Shown here: positions 7,349 to 15,785 of the stretch, piece after piece
Layout of the letters: each line of letters starts with the position of its first letter
Position numbering within the stretch: position 1 is the stretch's first letter
Assembly (NCBI RefSeq): GCF_030503435.1
Contig: NZ_JAUKPO010000003.1
Location: forward strand, 397,351-461,350
Length of the DNA: 64,000 bases
Source: Rhodocytophaga aerolata
GTDB taxonomy: Bacteria; Bacteroidota; Bacteroidia; Cytophagales; 172606-1
Direction: 5' to 3'
Notes under the pieces: model-generated
The model's database searches: none
What the model was told of the DNA's origin: nothing
What the model saw: the letters and a program-made list of their open reading frames with translations, nothing else
Position numbers and translations under genes: made by a program

Positions 7349-9749
7349 GTTTTGCTTTGAATAATGCATACCGGATACCATTGCTTTTACTTTCGTCATA
7401 ATCCCGATTAATAAAGCCTGCATAAGCCTTAAGCCATTTTGTAAAAGTGTTTGGCTTTAGTATGGCTTCGGTATATTCAGGAAATTCAGTTCTGAAAGCT
7501 GAAAGCAAATCAGATTTATTGTATCCGTCTTGATTAATTTTTGCATTCGGATTGGTATAATCAAAGATGTGCTCTTTGGCAAAATCCATAAAGTCTTTGT
7601 TGTTGCCTGTTGTTTGAATCAGCTTTCGTTCATCTAAATGAATAACGCTAGGCTTTATCAAACCATTGGCTAAATAGGATCTGCAGCAATTGAATAAGAA
7701 ATAATAAAACAGGTGCCAGTCTTTATGGTTCCAATCATCAAAAAACCAGGCATCAAATTCATCTTTAGGGCTGAAAGTATCTGAATAGTAATTAGCAAAT
7801 TCAAATTCAATTACCCTGGCCTTAGCACTACCTCCGCTGATCTCTATAGCCCTATTTGAACTGATCAGGATTGTAGGCCGGATAATAAAGCTTGCCTGGT
7901 TCTTTTTTTCTACGGTTACACCTTCCGTAACAGCTGTAAACATCAGCTCAAAGTCAAACTTCTTTTTACCTCTGCCAGCATCGTTAATATGCATTATCTG
8001 CGTATCAATGGTAGCATTCTGGTATTTGAACCGGTCATCTGGATTGAAGTTTTTACCGTCAATCTCACAATAAGGCCGGAGCTCGCCCATGGCTCTGCCT
8101 ATGATCGTTTTACCGGTTCTGCCTTCCGGATTATCTGCAATATCCGTATCGGTAAAGACAATAGCCTTACGCTCTCTTTTGGCACTATGAAGCAAATAGC
8201 CAAGGATAGATACAAATGATTCCAGCCGGTCTTTATCGAGTTGCCATTGCTCATTTTCTTTGATGGAACAAATGTTCTGCACAAATTGAACAAACATAAA
8301 ATCTTTCAAAGATCCCTTTGCTGGCTGCACATAGTCCCGTTTTATAATTTGCGTATCCCAGATATACCCTGAAAGCTCACTATATGGCCTAAGTATCGTA
8401 TTATCTTTTGTTACCTCTATAAAGCCATTCTGGAAGTAGAAGAACATCTGATGAGGTGTATCAGTATGAAAAGTAGGAGAGATTGCTTTCAAGGATTCCA
8501 GCTTCTCTCTGCTAAAAAGACTGGAGAATAGAAGTAAAGTATTAATGATATCATGCCTGGCTACTTCTGATAATACTTTCAGGCTTTCTACATATCCACA
8601 AGTAAAATCTTTAATATCCTTGGTTGCAACAATGGATACAACATTTTCTTTTACCCGTACATAGTAAAAATCATTCACATTCAACCGGTAAAGCATGTAG
8701 CCATTTTTGCCTAAGAACTCAAGAAAATTTTTAATATCAATGCGGTATACTCCAGGCTCCGTTTCAAACCAGAATGAATCATAATTGCTTTTAGATACCT
8801 CTACTTTTTCGGTTTCCGGATTATAGGCATATAGCTTGCCTCGATAATTAAAATCATTTAAGCCTAATTTGCTTTCATGGATTTTGTAAAAGTTATTAAA
8901 ATCATCCAGCCCAAACCAGCTATTTAGCTTGCTATTGCTATTATCCTTTAAGCTTAGAATAGTGAAATAACTCTCTGCTTTAGATAGCGCCTTAGCATCT
9001 GTAATGATTTCCTGGCTTTCCTCTGGCAGTTGAATAAATAAATCATCCAAACCCTTTGCTTTATTTTCAGGCTTGATATAGCCTACATAGGCATCTACAT
9101 TTACACCTAGGCAAGATTCTTTCAGGTTCTTAGCAGCAGAGGCAAAACCATTACTCCGATATGCTAAATCTTTTGTAATAAGGTCTTCTGGCTGCAAGGT
9201 TTCATCATGGGAGGTCATACATTTAGCATCTGCATCAAACAGAAGTACTAAGTTTTTTACCTTGCACCTTTTGATTATTTCAAGTATGTACGGGTGCAGC
9301 TCCTTAGATCCCTTTGGCCTGAATTGAAATATGCCTAGTGTAGCAATACAATCTAATCCTTTAACTGATGCAACAAAGGCCTTTTTAGGTCCTTCTGTAA
9401 TATAAAGGGTAGTAATTGTAACACCGGTTTTAATTTTAGTGATGATTTCAGGAGGGAGAAATGGCGTAGCTTCTGCCTTGTATGGATTGATGTATTTACC
9501 CTTACTATCAGGTATTTTTTTTCTCCTGACTATATACGGCCTAGGATTATTTTTGCCATCATAATAAATAGCCTCTTTGCCGTCAGGATCTAGAAACCGG
9601 ATAAGCATATCATCATGAGCATCGCTATAAATTATCTGACCTTCTACCTCATTTCCTTTCCAATTGCTATAAATCACTGTATTCTGCTCATGGGTAATAC
9701 CCATCTGGGCTAATACTTTTTGTGCAAAAGATATGGTATCTGTATTCAT
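7317..9749 (-). CDS. Primase-helicase (Toprim-like plus P-loop NTPase), 810 aa
   Basis: The N-terminal half holds a Toprim-like core: TEGPKKA at residues 118-124 (the catalytic Glu motif) and LLFDADA at 169-175 (the DxD motif), as in DUF3854-like primase modules. The C-terminal half carries a helicase-like P-loop: Walker A PEGRTGKT at 541-548, Walker B MHINDAG near 586 and a sensor-like ILISSN near 627. Together these fit the primase-helicase used by phages, satellites and plasmids to start their own replication. The start codon overlaps the stop of the upstream 94-aa gene by one base (TAATG). The C-terminal codons overlap the TTTTGCCCT array. Whether priming activity is retained cannot be judged. 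Confidence 0.8.
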   Translation of the reverse strand: MNTDTISFAQKVLAQMGITHEQNTVIYSNWKGNEVEGQIIYSDAHDDMLIRFLDPDGKEAIYYDGKNNPRPYIVRRKKIPDSKGKYINPYKAEATPFLPPEIITKIKTGVTITTLYITEGPKKAFVASVKGLDCIATLGIFQFRPKGSKELHPYILEIIKRCKVKNLVLLFDADAKCMTSHDETLQPEDLITKDLAYRSNGFASAAKNLKESCLGVNVDAYVGYIKPENKAKGLDDLFIQLPEESQEIITDAKALSKAESYFTILSLKDNSNSKLNSWFGLDDFNNFYKIHESKLGLNDFNYRGKLYAYNPETEKVEVSKSNYDSFWFETEPGVYRIDIKNFLEFLGKNGYMLYRLNVNDFYYVRVKENVVSIVATKDIKDFTCGYVESLKVLSEVARHDIINTLLLFSSLFSREKLESLKAISPTFHTDTPHQMFFYFQNGFIEVTKDNTILRPYSELSGYIWDTQIIKRDYVQPAKGSLKDFMFVQFVQNICSIKENEQWQLDKDRLESFVSILGYLLHSAKRERKAIVFTDTDIADNPEGRTGKTIIGRAMGELRPYCEIDGKNFNPDDRFKYQNATIDTQIMHINDAGRGKKKFDFELMFTAVTEGVTVEKKNQASFIIRPTILISSNRAIEISGGSAKARVIEFEFANYYSDTFSPKDEFDAWFFDDWNHKDWHLFYYFLFNCCRSYLANGLIKPSVIHLDERKLIQTTGNNKDFMDFAKEHIFDYTNPNAKINQDGYNKSDLLSAFRTEFPEYTEAILKPNTFTKWLKAYAGFINRDYDESKSNGIRYALFKAKQGKSSETGQK

Positions 9750-10033
9750 TAGCCCTCCGTTTCTATAAATTCCATCATACTAAATGCTCTCTTTCTTTCT
9801 CGCAATACCGGCTTTTCCACTTCTTTAAAATCCATATAGGCCGTTTGCTTTGCTGATTCATTAATGATGATAGTTTCTTCCTGTTTGGTTTCCGATCCAC
9901 ATACTAAAGGCAAATGCTCATCTGGAGGAATAGCTATAGGCTCAAGCTTGTTATGCTTTCGCCAGAAGTTGGTAGCTGGCAAACATTGCCTTTGGTAAGG
10001 AGTGAGTTTATAATATTCTCTATAGTCACTCAT
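9749..10033 (-). CDS. Hypothetical protein upstream of primase (94 aa)
   Basis: No family is recognised. The N-terminus is rich in tyrosine and proline (YREYYKLTPYQRQCLP) and the C-terminus is charged. It is coupled on both sides: 4-nt ATGA overlap with the 76-aa gene and 1-nt overlap with the primase-helicase. The tight coupling suggests an accessory replication protein, which is inference only. Confidence 0.5.
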   Translation of the reverse strand: MSDYREYYKLTPYQRQCLPATNFWRKHNKLEPIAIPPDEHLPLVCGSETKQEETIIINESAKQTAYMDFKEVEKPVLRERKRAFSMMEFIETEG

Positions 10034-10260
10034 TTGCTTTCTCCTTTCTGAAATCCATTGATTATCTGTTTTAGCTCATCAGCGGACATACCAAACCTGG
10101 CCGCATAATTTTTGAATGCAGTATCGGTTAATTCGTCGCTCTCAATTAATTTGAACCAGGCGTATACTCTGGGGTTATTGGCTTTTAACTGCTCAAGTGT
10201 TAATTTTACTCGTCTCTCATGCTCCGGAAAGACATAGTTATTCCCTCCGCTATTTCCCAT
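10030..10260 (-). CDS. Hypothetical protein (76 aa)
   Basis: A small protein with a glycine/asparagine-rich start and a helical body (TLEQLKANNPRVYAWFKL). No family is recognised. It starts 5 nt after the helix-turn-helix gene and overlaps the next gene by 4 nt, so it belongs to the HTH/primase operon. Confidence 0.5.
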   Translation of the reverse strand: MGNSGGNNYVFPEHERRVKLTLEQLKANNPRVYAWFKLIESDELTDTAFKNYAARFGMSADELKQIINGFQKGESK

Positions 10261-10265
10261 CTTGG

Positions 10266-10577
10266 TTAGCGGCCTCTTCTTTTACCTAATGTTACTAGGG
10301 TTGCAGCTTCCTGCTCAATCTGCTCAGTAGTCTTTACCGGATTACGCAGGCACCAGGCGGCCAGCTCCTCTACATCGAAGTACACCATCTTGCCTTCAGG
10401 TTTATAATGCGGTACCTGGCAAGCAGCGGTTTTTTTGTACATGTCGCTTCTGGAGCGCCCGGTATAGATACAAGCCTCTTCAAAGGTTAAAACCTTTTTT
10501 TTGCTTAACATGCCAGCTGCCAGCATGGCTTTAATATTGTTAAGCTCTTCTAATAAAATGTCGTTTGTTTCTGCCAT
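10266..10577 (-). CDS. Helix-turn-helix DNA-binding protein (103 aa)
   Basis: Residues about 28-82 form an HTH_17-type domain: LTFEEACIYTGRSRSDMYKK for the helix-turn-helix, then a wing with HYKPEGKMVYF and an anchoring helix ending in W. Proteins of this type are common at integrase-proximal ends of Bacteroidota mobile elements and act as regulators or recombination directionality factors. It heads the operon of two small proteins and the primase-helicase. A leading coiled helix (residues 5-25) may mediate dimerisation. Confidence 0.75.
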   Translation of the reverse strand: MAETNDILLEELNNIKAMLAAGMLSKKKVLTFEEACIYTGRSRSDMYKKTAACQVPHYKPEGKMVYFDVEELAAWCLRNPVKTTEQIEQEAATLVTLGKRRGR

Positions 10578-10644
10578 TGTTGATGTGTGTTAATATCAAC
10601 AAATGTGGCAATCAACTGAAAATAAGTAGGTTAGTGTAAATTAA

Positions 10645-11481
10645 TTAAAAGTTAGTACTAACTTTTTTTATTTCTTTTGTTAGACTTGGAATTACTTTGA
10701 GATTATCAAATTCATAGGTAGTTTTAGAACAAACAACACTCAATTGTTTGGCATTAAAAGGTTTTCCTCTTTTATTATAGAAGTGTGAACAGATTAATTC
10801 ATTAACATGGTCATCTTGTATTAGGCCTTCATCTTCTAAGAACTTAAATAATGATTTAAGTTGAGGTTCTGTGCCTAGCCATTTTATCTGCTCTAACTTT
10901 TCTTGGTTATCAATAAAATGCCTCTCGAATTCTTTATAAGTGACATTAAAGCACTTAGGAGTTAAAGAAGAATGAATTAGTTTTATAATCGTCTTTTGCT
11001 GTTCAATCTTATGTATATTAAGTGCTATTAACTTCGGTTCAGGTGAAGTTGATAGCCTACTAATTTTAATTTTTTCCTTCTCTTGAATCCATTCGCTTAC
11101 AATTACATCAATTGCACCAGCCTGTGCTATTCTAAATTCTCTCATTCCTAGTATATCATCCTCAGGATTGCGAAACCAATCTAAACTAGCTTTAACTAAG
11201 ATTTTTGTATGCTTAAGAAATGCTTTTTTATCTCCTGAGTATTTATGATAGTGATAATCTAACATTTCTTCAATGGCAACAATATCGATATGGTGCCAAA
11301 AGAGTTTATGCCTAAACAAGTCATCAACAAGATGTCCTATACTCTTATATGTAGGTCTTGTAGGATTAATAGGTACAATTTTTCCTTCATCATTTCTATG
11401 AAAACTACCAGCTTTTAATTGATGCTTACTTTCAGGTGTTTCTTCTGATAAATAGAATGAATAAAACGCATTATTCTCCAT
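10645..11481 (-). CDS. Hypothetical protein next to integrase (278 aa)
   Basis: The start overlaps the integrase 3' end by 11 nt, so the two are co-translated. No named family is certain. The C-terminal third (IKWLGTEPQLKSLFKFLEDE) has the look of a small winged-helix segment seen in several integrase-linked Bacteroidota proteins such as RteC-like regulators, but this similarity is weak and by eye. The protein is soluble and charged, without signal peptide. Confidence 0.55.
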   Translation of the reverse strand: MENNAFYSFYLSEETPESKHQLKAGSFHRNDEGKIVPINPTRPTYKSIGHLVDDLFRHKLFWHHIDIVAIEEMLDYHYHKYSGDKKAFLKHTKILVKASLDWFRNPEDDILGMREFRIAQAGAIDVIVSEWIQEKEKIKISRLSTSPEPKLIALNIHKIEQQKTIIKLIHSSLTPKCFNVTYKEFERHFIDNQEKLEQIKWLGTEPQLKSLFKFLEDEGLIQDDHVNELICSHFYNKRGKPFNAKQLSVVCSKTTYEFDNLKVIPSLTKEIKKVSTNF

Positions 11482-12577
11482 CCTTCACCTCCCCAAAATT
11501 GATTGTAGGCAGCATATTCACCGCATCCACTTTTTTCTTATCAATGATCTTTGCATAGATCTGAGTAGTTTCCACTTTCTTATGTCCTAGCAGCTTGGAT
11601 ACTGTATAGATATCCGCTCCACTGGTAAGCAGTAAGGTGGCATGGGTATGTCTGGCTGAATGGAAGGTAATAGGCTTCTGTATGCCTGCTCTTAGCAGCC
11701 AGTACTTTAACTTAATACCTATCCAGTTACGGCTTTCTAAGGCAAATACTTTACTTTCCGGCTCTTTAGTCTCTCCAATGATTTCTCTGGCCTGCTTAGA
11801 TATAGGCAGCACTTCAGCACCATCTGTTTTCTTCTGGCTGTACTGAATGTAATAGCCTAACTCTTTAGAATGGTTTATATCTCGCCACTTTAAAAGCTCG
11901 ATATCAGAAAGCCGTAAACCAGTCAAAGCAGAAAATAAAAAAGCTTTCTTTAAATCCGGTAAATCACATTCAGCTTGGGCCAGCCGGTGCAGCTCCTCCG
12001 CAGTGAGGTAATGCCGGTGGTTGCCTTTCTTCTTTAGCCTTTCAATGCCTATTGCCGGATTATCCTGAATGATTTTATCTTTCACTGCTTTATTTAAGAT
12101 CGTAACCATCTTTTCAAAGTAAGCTAGGGCCGTATTATGGGATAGGGTAGAGGCTAAGTGCTCTTTATAGCCTTGTACCCAATCTGGGGTAATCTCTGCA
12201 AAGGTTACCGGCTTATCTTCTGCATAAAGCTTTATATGCTTGATGGTAGAAAGCCAGGTATTAACTGTATTTTGCTTTTTATGCTTTGATGCAATGGATT
12301 CGACAAAAGGAATAAGCAAGGTCTGAGAACGGAAAGAGGCAATGTTTCCATGTTTGTTACTCATCAGCTCCTCATAGCGTTTGGAGCGCAGACTTTCAGC
12401 CAGGTTGATAGTTTCCTTATTGGATGATTTATCAAATGGAGTAGGACCTTTGGTAAGGTATAATTTCAAAAATTCATACCAGCGTTCTCCATTATGGTAG
12501 ATGTCCAGATAAAGGCTTTTCTTCCCTTTGGTTAGTGTCTTTTTTCGAAGGGTAACGGATGTTTTTTGTGTCTTCAT
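11471..12577 (-). CDS. Tyrosine recombinase / integrase (368 aa)
   Basis: A site-specific recombinase that would integrate and excise the element. The N-terminal 85 residues are an arm-type DNA-binding region, residues about 86-180 a SAM-like core-binding domain, and residues 185-360 the catalytic domain. The catalytic set is visible: Arg222 in TGLRLSD, the Lys at about 249-250, His306-x-x-Arg309 (HSARH), His332 in LLGHKK and nucleophile Tyr341 in QIYAK. The full set suggests it is active. It sits at the right end of the element beside a cluster of TTTGTTAC repeats that could be its arm sites or promoter operators. Confidence 0.93.
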   Translation of the reverse strand: MKTQKTSVTLRKKTLTKGKKSLYLDIYHNGERWYEFLKLYLTKGPTPFDKSSNKETINLAESLRSKRYEELMSNKHGNIASFRSQTLLIPFVESIASKHKKQNTVNTWLSTIKHIKLYAEDKPVTFAEITPDWVQGYKEHLASTLSHNTALAYFEKMVTILNKAVKDKIIQDNPAIGIERLKKKGNHRHYLTAEELHRLAQAECDLPDLKKAFLFSALTGLRLSDIELLKWRDINHSKELGYYIQYSQKKTDGAEVLPISKQAREIIGETKEPESKVFALESRNWIGIKLKYWLLRAGIQKPITFHSARHTHATLLLTSGADIYTVSKLLGHKKVETTQIYAKIIDKKKVDAVNMLPTINFGEVKDGE

Positions 12578-12579
12578 TT

Positions 12580-12640
12580 TTTGTTACTCGTTTACCAGTT
12601 TTTGTTACCGGAGGGTATGGAGTAACAAAGTAGTAACAAA
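12580..12640. repeat. Four TTTGTTAC repeats beside integrase
   Basis: The 8-mer TTTGTTAC occurs at 12580-12587 and 12601-12608. Its inverse GTAACAAA occurs at 12622-12629 and 12633-12640. Four copies in 61 bp, two in each orientation, immediately upstream of the integrase start and inside the presumed junction region, suggest integrase arm-binding sites or a regulator operator. The attachment core is not identified. Confidence 0.5.
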
Positions 12641-12692
12641 ACATGAGAAAGTAAAGGAAAACAACAGAAAGTATAACCGCCTAAAAACCTAT

Positions 12693-13631
12693 TTAAACAG
12701 CGATTTCTTTGCTGATGTTTTCCGTTGTTTCATCCGTTACACTCTTAATAAAAATATCATTCATGCTGGGGATGCTTTCTATAAATGAATGAATCTGAAC
12801 CTGGTTAATCAGGAAAGCTAGCAAGTGGTTGGGTGTGGAGTTGGCAGGTATCTTAATAGCAGCTCTAAAATGATTATCTGCAAGTTCTTTCAAGCTCAAA
12901 ATCTCAAATTCAGGAGAAAGAGAATTTAGTTTTCCTTCTCCTTCAATAATAAAGGTATTTGTCCGGTACCGGTTTTTAATTTCTTTAGTTGAGCCATCAA
13001 GTATTTTCTTCGATTTATTAATTAAAGCAATATAATCGCATAACTCCTCAACAGATTCCATACGGTGAGTAGAAAAGATAATGGTGCTACCTTGTTCTTT
13101 TAGCTGGAGAATCTCATCTTTTATTAAATTAGCGTTAATAGGATCAAATCCGGAAAAAGGCTCGTCCAGAATAATTAATGTAGGGTTGTGAAGAACAGTA
13201 GCCACAAACTGCACTTTTTGCTGCATCCCCTTGGACAGATCTTCTATGTTTTTGCTCCACCAGGTTTGTATTTCAAATTTTTTGAACCATACTTTAAGTT
13301 TATCCATAGCTTCGGCTTTAGATAATCCTTTAAGTTGCGTTAAATATAACAATTGCTCTCCTACTTTCATTTTTTTGTATAACCCACGTTCTTCGGGCAA
13401 ATAGCCTATTTGAGCAATATGTTTGGATGAAAGGGGCTCTCCGTTGAAAAAGATACGTCCGCTGTCAGGAGCGGTAATTTGAGTAATGATGCGGATGAGA
13501 GAAGTTTTACCAGCACCATTAGGCCCCAATAAACCGAATATACTACCTCTCGGAATACTAATACTTACATCTGCAAGTGCGGTATGATTTGAATATCGCT
13601 TAGTAATATGCTGAGCCTCGAGTATATTCAC
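12693..13631 (-). CDS. ABC transporter ATP-binding protein (NatA-like)
   Basis: A 312-aa nucleotide-binding subunit of an ABC-2 type exporter. Walker [10 protein letters not shown] lies near residue 37, Q-loop GYLPEERGLY near 75, signature LSKGMQQK near 133, Walker B TLIILDEPFSGFDP near 153, and H-loop FSTHRM near 188. The family adds an extended C-terminal domain, as here. The start is GTG; no in-frame ATG is close. Such proteins normally work with a membrane permease encoded directly downstream, but the downstream DNA is the mobile element. The permease may lie beyond the element's far end, or be lost. Confidence 0.9.
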   Translation of the reverse strand: MNILEAQHITKRYSNHTALADVSISIPRGSIFGLLGPNGAGKTSLIRIITQITAPDSGRIFFNGEPLSSKHIAQIGYLPEERGLYKKMKVGEQLLYLTQLKGLSKAEAMDKLKVWFKKFEIQTWWSKNIEDLSKGMQQKVQFVATVLHNPTLIILDEPFSGFDPINANLIKDEILQLKEQGSTIIFSTHRMESVEELCDYIALINKSKKILDGSTKEIKNRYRTNTFIIEGEGKLNSLSPEFEILSLKELADNHFRAAIKIPANSTPNHLLAFLINQVQIHSFIESIPSMNDIFIKSVTDETTENISKEIAV

Positions 13632-13758
13632 AGGATTACGTAAAATTTGATGAATTAGAAAAACTTAAGAATTAAGCATTTATCCAAATCTAATAAAAAA
13701 ACAGATGTTATTTAAACTAATGGCATAAATGGTAGGCAGTTTGAACAAGATTCAAACA

Positions 13759-13792
13759 AGAAAGCCTTCTGTCTATTAACAGAAGGCTTTCT
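13759..13792 (-). terminator. Stem-loop terminator after dnaJ
   Basis: A perfect 14-bp inverted repeat, AGAAAGCCTTCTGT, pairs 13759-13772 with 13779-13792 around a 6-nt loop. It lies 21 nt downstream of the dnaJ stop and is the only strong hairpin in the gap. Confidence 0.7.
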
Positions 13793-13813
13793 AGATATAC
13801 AGGGATTTATCAA

Positions 13814-14953
13814 TTACTGGAAAAATTCTTTCATTTTCTCAAAAAAGCCCTTGTCATTTTTTCCTGGATTAGGTGCAAAGTTGGGAGATTCCCGTAATCG
13901 CTCTAATAACATTGTCTCTTCACGTGAAAGCTGTTTAGGCGTCCAGATATTTACATGAATCAACTGATCGCCCCGGTTATATCCATTAATATCTTTAATG
14001 CCTTTGCCTTTCAACCGGAGAATTTTACCACTCTGTGTTCCTGGATCTACTTTTATTTTTACTTTTCCTTCAATAGTTGGAACTTCAACGGTTGTACCTA
14101 AAGCAGCATCTGCAAAATTGACATACAAATCGTAAATGATATTTTGCCCGTCACGTTTTAATGTTGGATCTTCTTCCTCTTCCACCACGATAAGCAAATC
14201 GCCAGCTACACCTCCGCGAGGCGGTACATTACCCTTGCCACTCATGGAAAGCTGCATTCCTTCACTTACTCCGGCTGGTATTTTTATAGGAATTACCTCT
14301 TCTTGTAATACTCTTCCTTCACCAGCACAAACGTCACAACGGTCAGTTACTATTTTACCCTCTCCATTACATGTGCCGCAGGTAGTGGTAGAAACCATTT
14401 GCCCTAACATAGTATTGACTACTTTCCGTTGTTGGCCAGTTCCATTACAGGTAGTACAGTTTTTTAGAGAAGCTCCATTTTTAGATCCATTTCCACCACA
14501 CGTATCGCAAGTAACATGGCGTTTTACTTTTATTTTCTTTTCTGCCCCGTTAGCAATCTCCTGCAGATCTAGCTTCAGTTTTATGCGGAGGTTAGAGCCT
14601 TTTCTAACTCTGCGGCCACCACCTGCTCCTCCACCAAAAAAGCTTTCAAAAGGGCTACCTGAACCACCAAAGATATCTCCGAATTGAGAGAATATATCTT
14701 CCATGTTCATGTTGCCATAGCCACCACCATTCACTCCCTGGTGGCCAAATTGGTCGTACCGTTGTTTTTTATCAGGATTGCTTAATACTTCGTAAGCCTC
14801 TGCTGCTTCTTTGAATTTGTCTTCAGCTGACGGATCGTCAGGATTTTTGTCCGGATGGAATTTAATGGCAATTTTCCGGTAGGCCTTTTTAATCTCGTCT
14901 GGGTTAGCCGACTTGCTTACCCCTAACACCTCGTAATAGTCTCTTTTAGCCAT
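13814..14953 (-). CDS. dnaJ: Chaperone protein DnaJ
   Basis: A full-length type I J-protein (379 aa) that delivers unfolded clients to DnaK and stimulates its ATPase. The J domain (residues 1-70) carries the HPD motif near residue 33. A glycine/phenylalanine-rich linker follows (about 75-125), then a zinc-binding domain with four CxxCxGxG-type repeats (CDTCGGNG, CTTCNGTG, CGTCNGEG, CDVCAGEG) and the C-terminal substrate-binding and dimerisation region. It lies 52 nt downstream of grpE on the same strand, the normal arrangement in many Bacteroidota, and ends at a strong hairpin. Confidence 0.97.
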   Translation of the reverse strand: MAKRDYYEVLGVSKSANPDEIKKAYRKIAIKFHPDKNPDDPSAEDKFKEAAEAYEVLSNPDKKQRYDQFGHQGVNGGGYGNMNMEDIFSQFGDIFGGSGSPFESFFGGGAGGGRRVRKGSNLRIKLKLDLQEIANGAEKKIKVKRHVTCDTCGGNGSKNGASLKNCTTCNGTGQQRKVVNTMLGQMVSTTTCGTCNGEGKIVTDRCDVCAGEGRVLQEEVIPIKIPAGVSEGMQLSMSGKGNVPPRGGVAGDLLIVVEEEEDPTLKRDGQNIIYDLYVNFADAALGTTVEVPTIEGKVKIKVDPGTQSGKILRLKGKGIKDINGYNRGDQLIHVNIWTPKQLSREETMLLERLRESPNFAPNPGKNDKGFFEKMKEFFQ

Positions 14954-15005
14954 GATTTACTAAATTAAACCCATCCGAATCCGGATGATCGTATAAATAT
15001 ATTTG

Positions 15006-15557
15006 TTATGAACCAATAATTACTTTAGCAAATCTCAGGACCTTATCATTTAAAAAATATCCCTTTTCTACTTCATCTATTACTTTTCCTTTTAAATCCT
15101 CGGAAGGCGCCGGAATTTGCGTAATAGATTCATGCATATCAGGATCAAAGCTTTTACCTACAGATTCCATGGGTTTTAGCCCCTTCTGCTCCAGTGTCTT
15201 ATATAATTTATTATAAATGAGCTGCATTCCTTCTTTTACTACGCTGGCATCTTCTACATTCGCACTAGACTTTTGCGCCCGTTCGAAGTCATCAATAACA
15301 GGTAGTATTACTTTCATTACTTCCTCATTTGCCGATTTGATATAGTCAAGCTTCTCTTTGGCTGTACGCCGCCGCAGGTTTTCAAAATCGGCATATAACC
15401 TCAAATATTTTTCTTTAGATTCTGCTAATTCGGCAGTAAGTCTGTCTGTAGTACTGTCTTGGCTGTCTTTTGAATCAACTTCATTAGCATTCTGCTGATC
15501 ATCAAAATCAGCATTTACTGTATTTTTGTCTTGCGTTCTGTCTTGTTCTTGTTCCAT
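15006..15557 (-). CDS. grpE: Nucleotide exchange factor GrpE
   Basis: A 183-aa co-chaperone that releases ADP from DnaK. A disordered, Asp/Gln/Asn-rich N-terminus (residues 1-45) precedes the long dimeric coiled coil (YLRLYADFENLRRRT near 50-65) and the C-terminal beta-wing domain, including HESITQIP and the terminal VLRFAKVII. Size and domain order are normal. It precedes dnaJ in a two-gene heat-shock unit and is divergent from recJ. No clear promoter or CIRCE operator was found in the 228-nt divergent gap. Confidence 0.96.
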   Translation of the reverse strand: MEQEQDRTQDKNTVNADFDDQQNANEVDSKDSQDSTTDRLTAELAESKEKYLRLYADFENLRRRTAKEKLDYIKSANEEVMKVILPVIDDFERAQKSSANVEDASVVKEGMQLIYNKLYKTLEQKGLKPMESVGKSFDPDMHESITQIPAPSEDLKGKVIDEVEKGYFLNDKVLRFAKVIIGS

Positions 15558-15785
15558 TTTTGCCAGTTTTATTCTTCAGTATTTTCCGCCTAAATTCGGC
15601 AATATCTTTGCCAAACCCAAATTTCTGACAAGATGACACATAGTAGCATGGAAAGGTTCCTATGACAGTAGGTAAATAATAATACAAACTAATCAATTGC
15701 TACTGTTTCAGTTACCTTACAACTACCATATTTGCCGAAAGCTTACTAATGATTGGTAACATTAAATTTGTTATTTTAGCATACT

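Larger units (their letters stand above)
1..12692 (-). mobile_element. Integrase-proximal part of a phage-like integrated element
   Basis: This block combines a tyrosine recombinase at its right end, two small DNA-binding proteins, a primase-helicase with an adjacent repeat array, a tape-measure-like protein and a terminase small subunit. Nearly all genes lie on the minus strand with short gaps or overlaps. The right boundary is placed between the integrase start (12577) and the 3' end of a chromosomal ABC ATPase gene (12693). The left end is outside the window, so no attachment-site direct repeat can be identified. It could be a prophage, a phage satellite of the PICI kind, or a decayed remnant. 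The gene content supports phage relatedness; the subtype is inference. Confidence 0.8.

Noticed and set aside
14136..14687. 183-aa frame on the + strand opposite dnaJ
   Set aside because: Shadow of the dnaJ glycine- and cysteine-rich region; dnaJ is certain.
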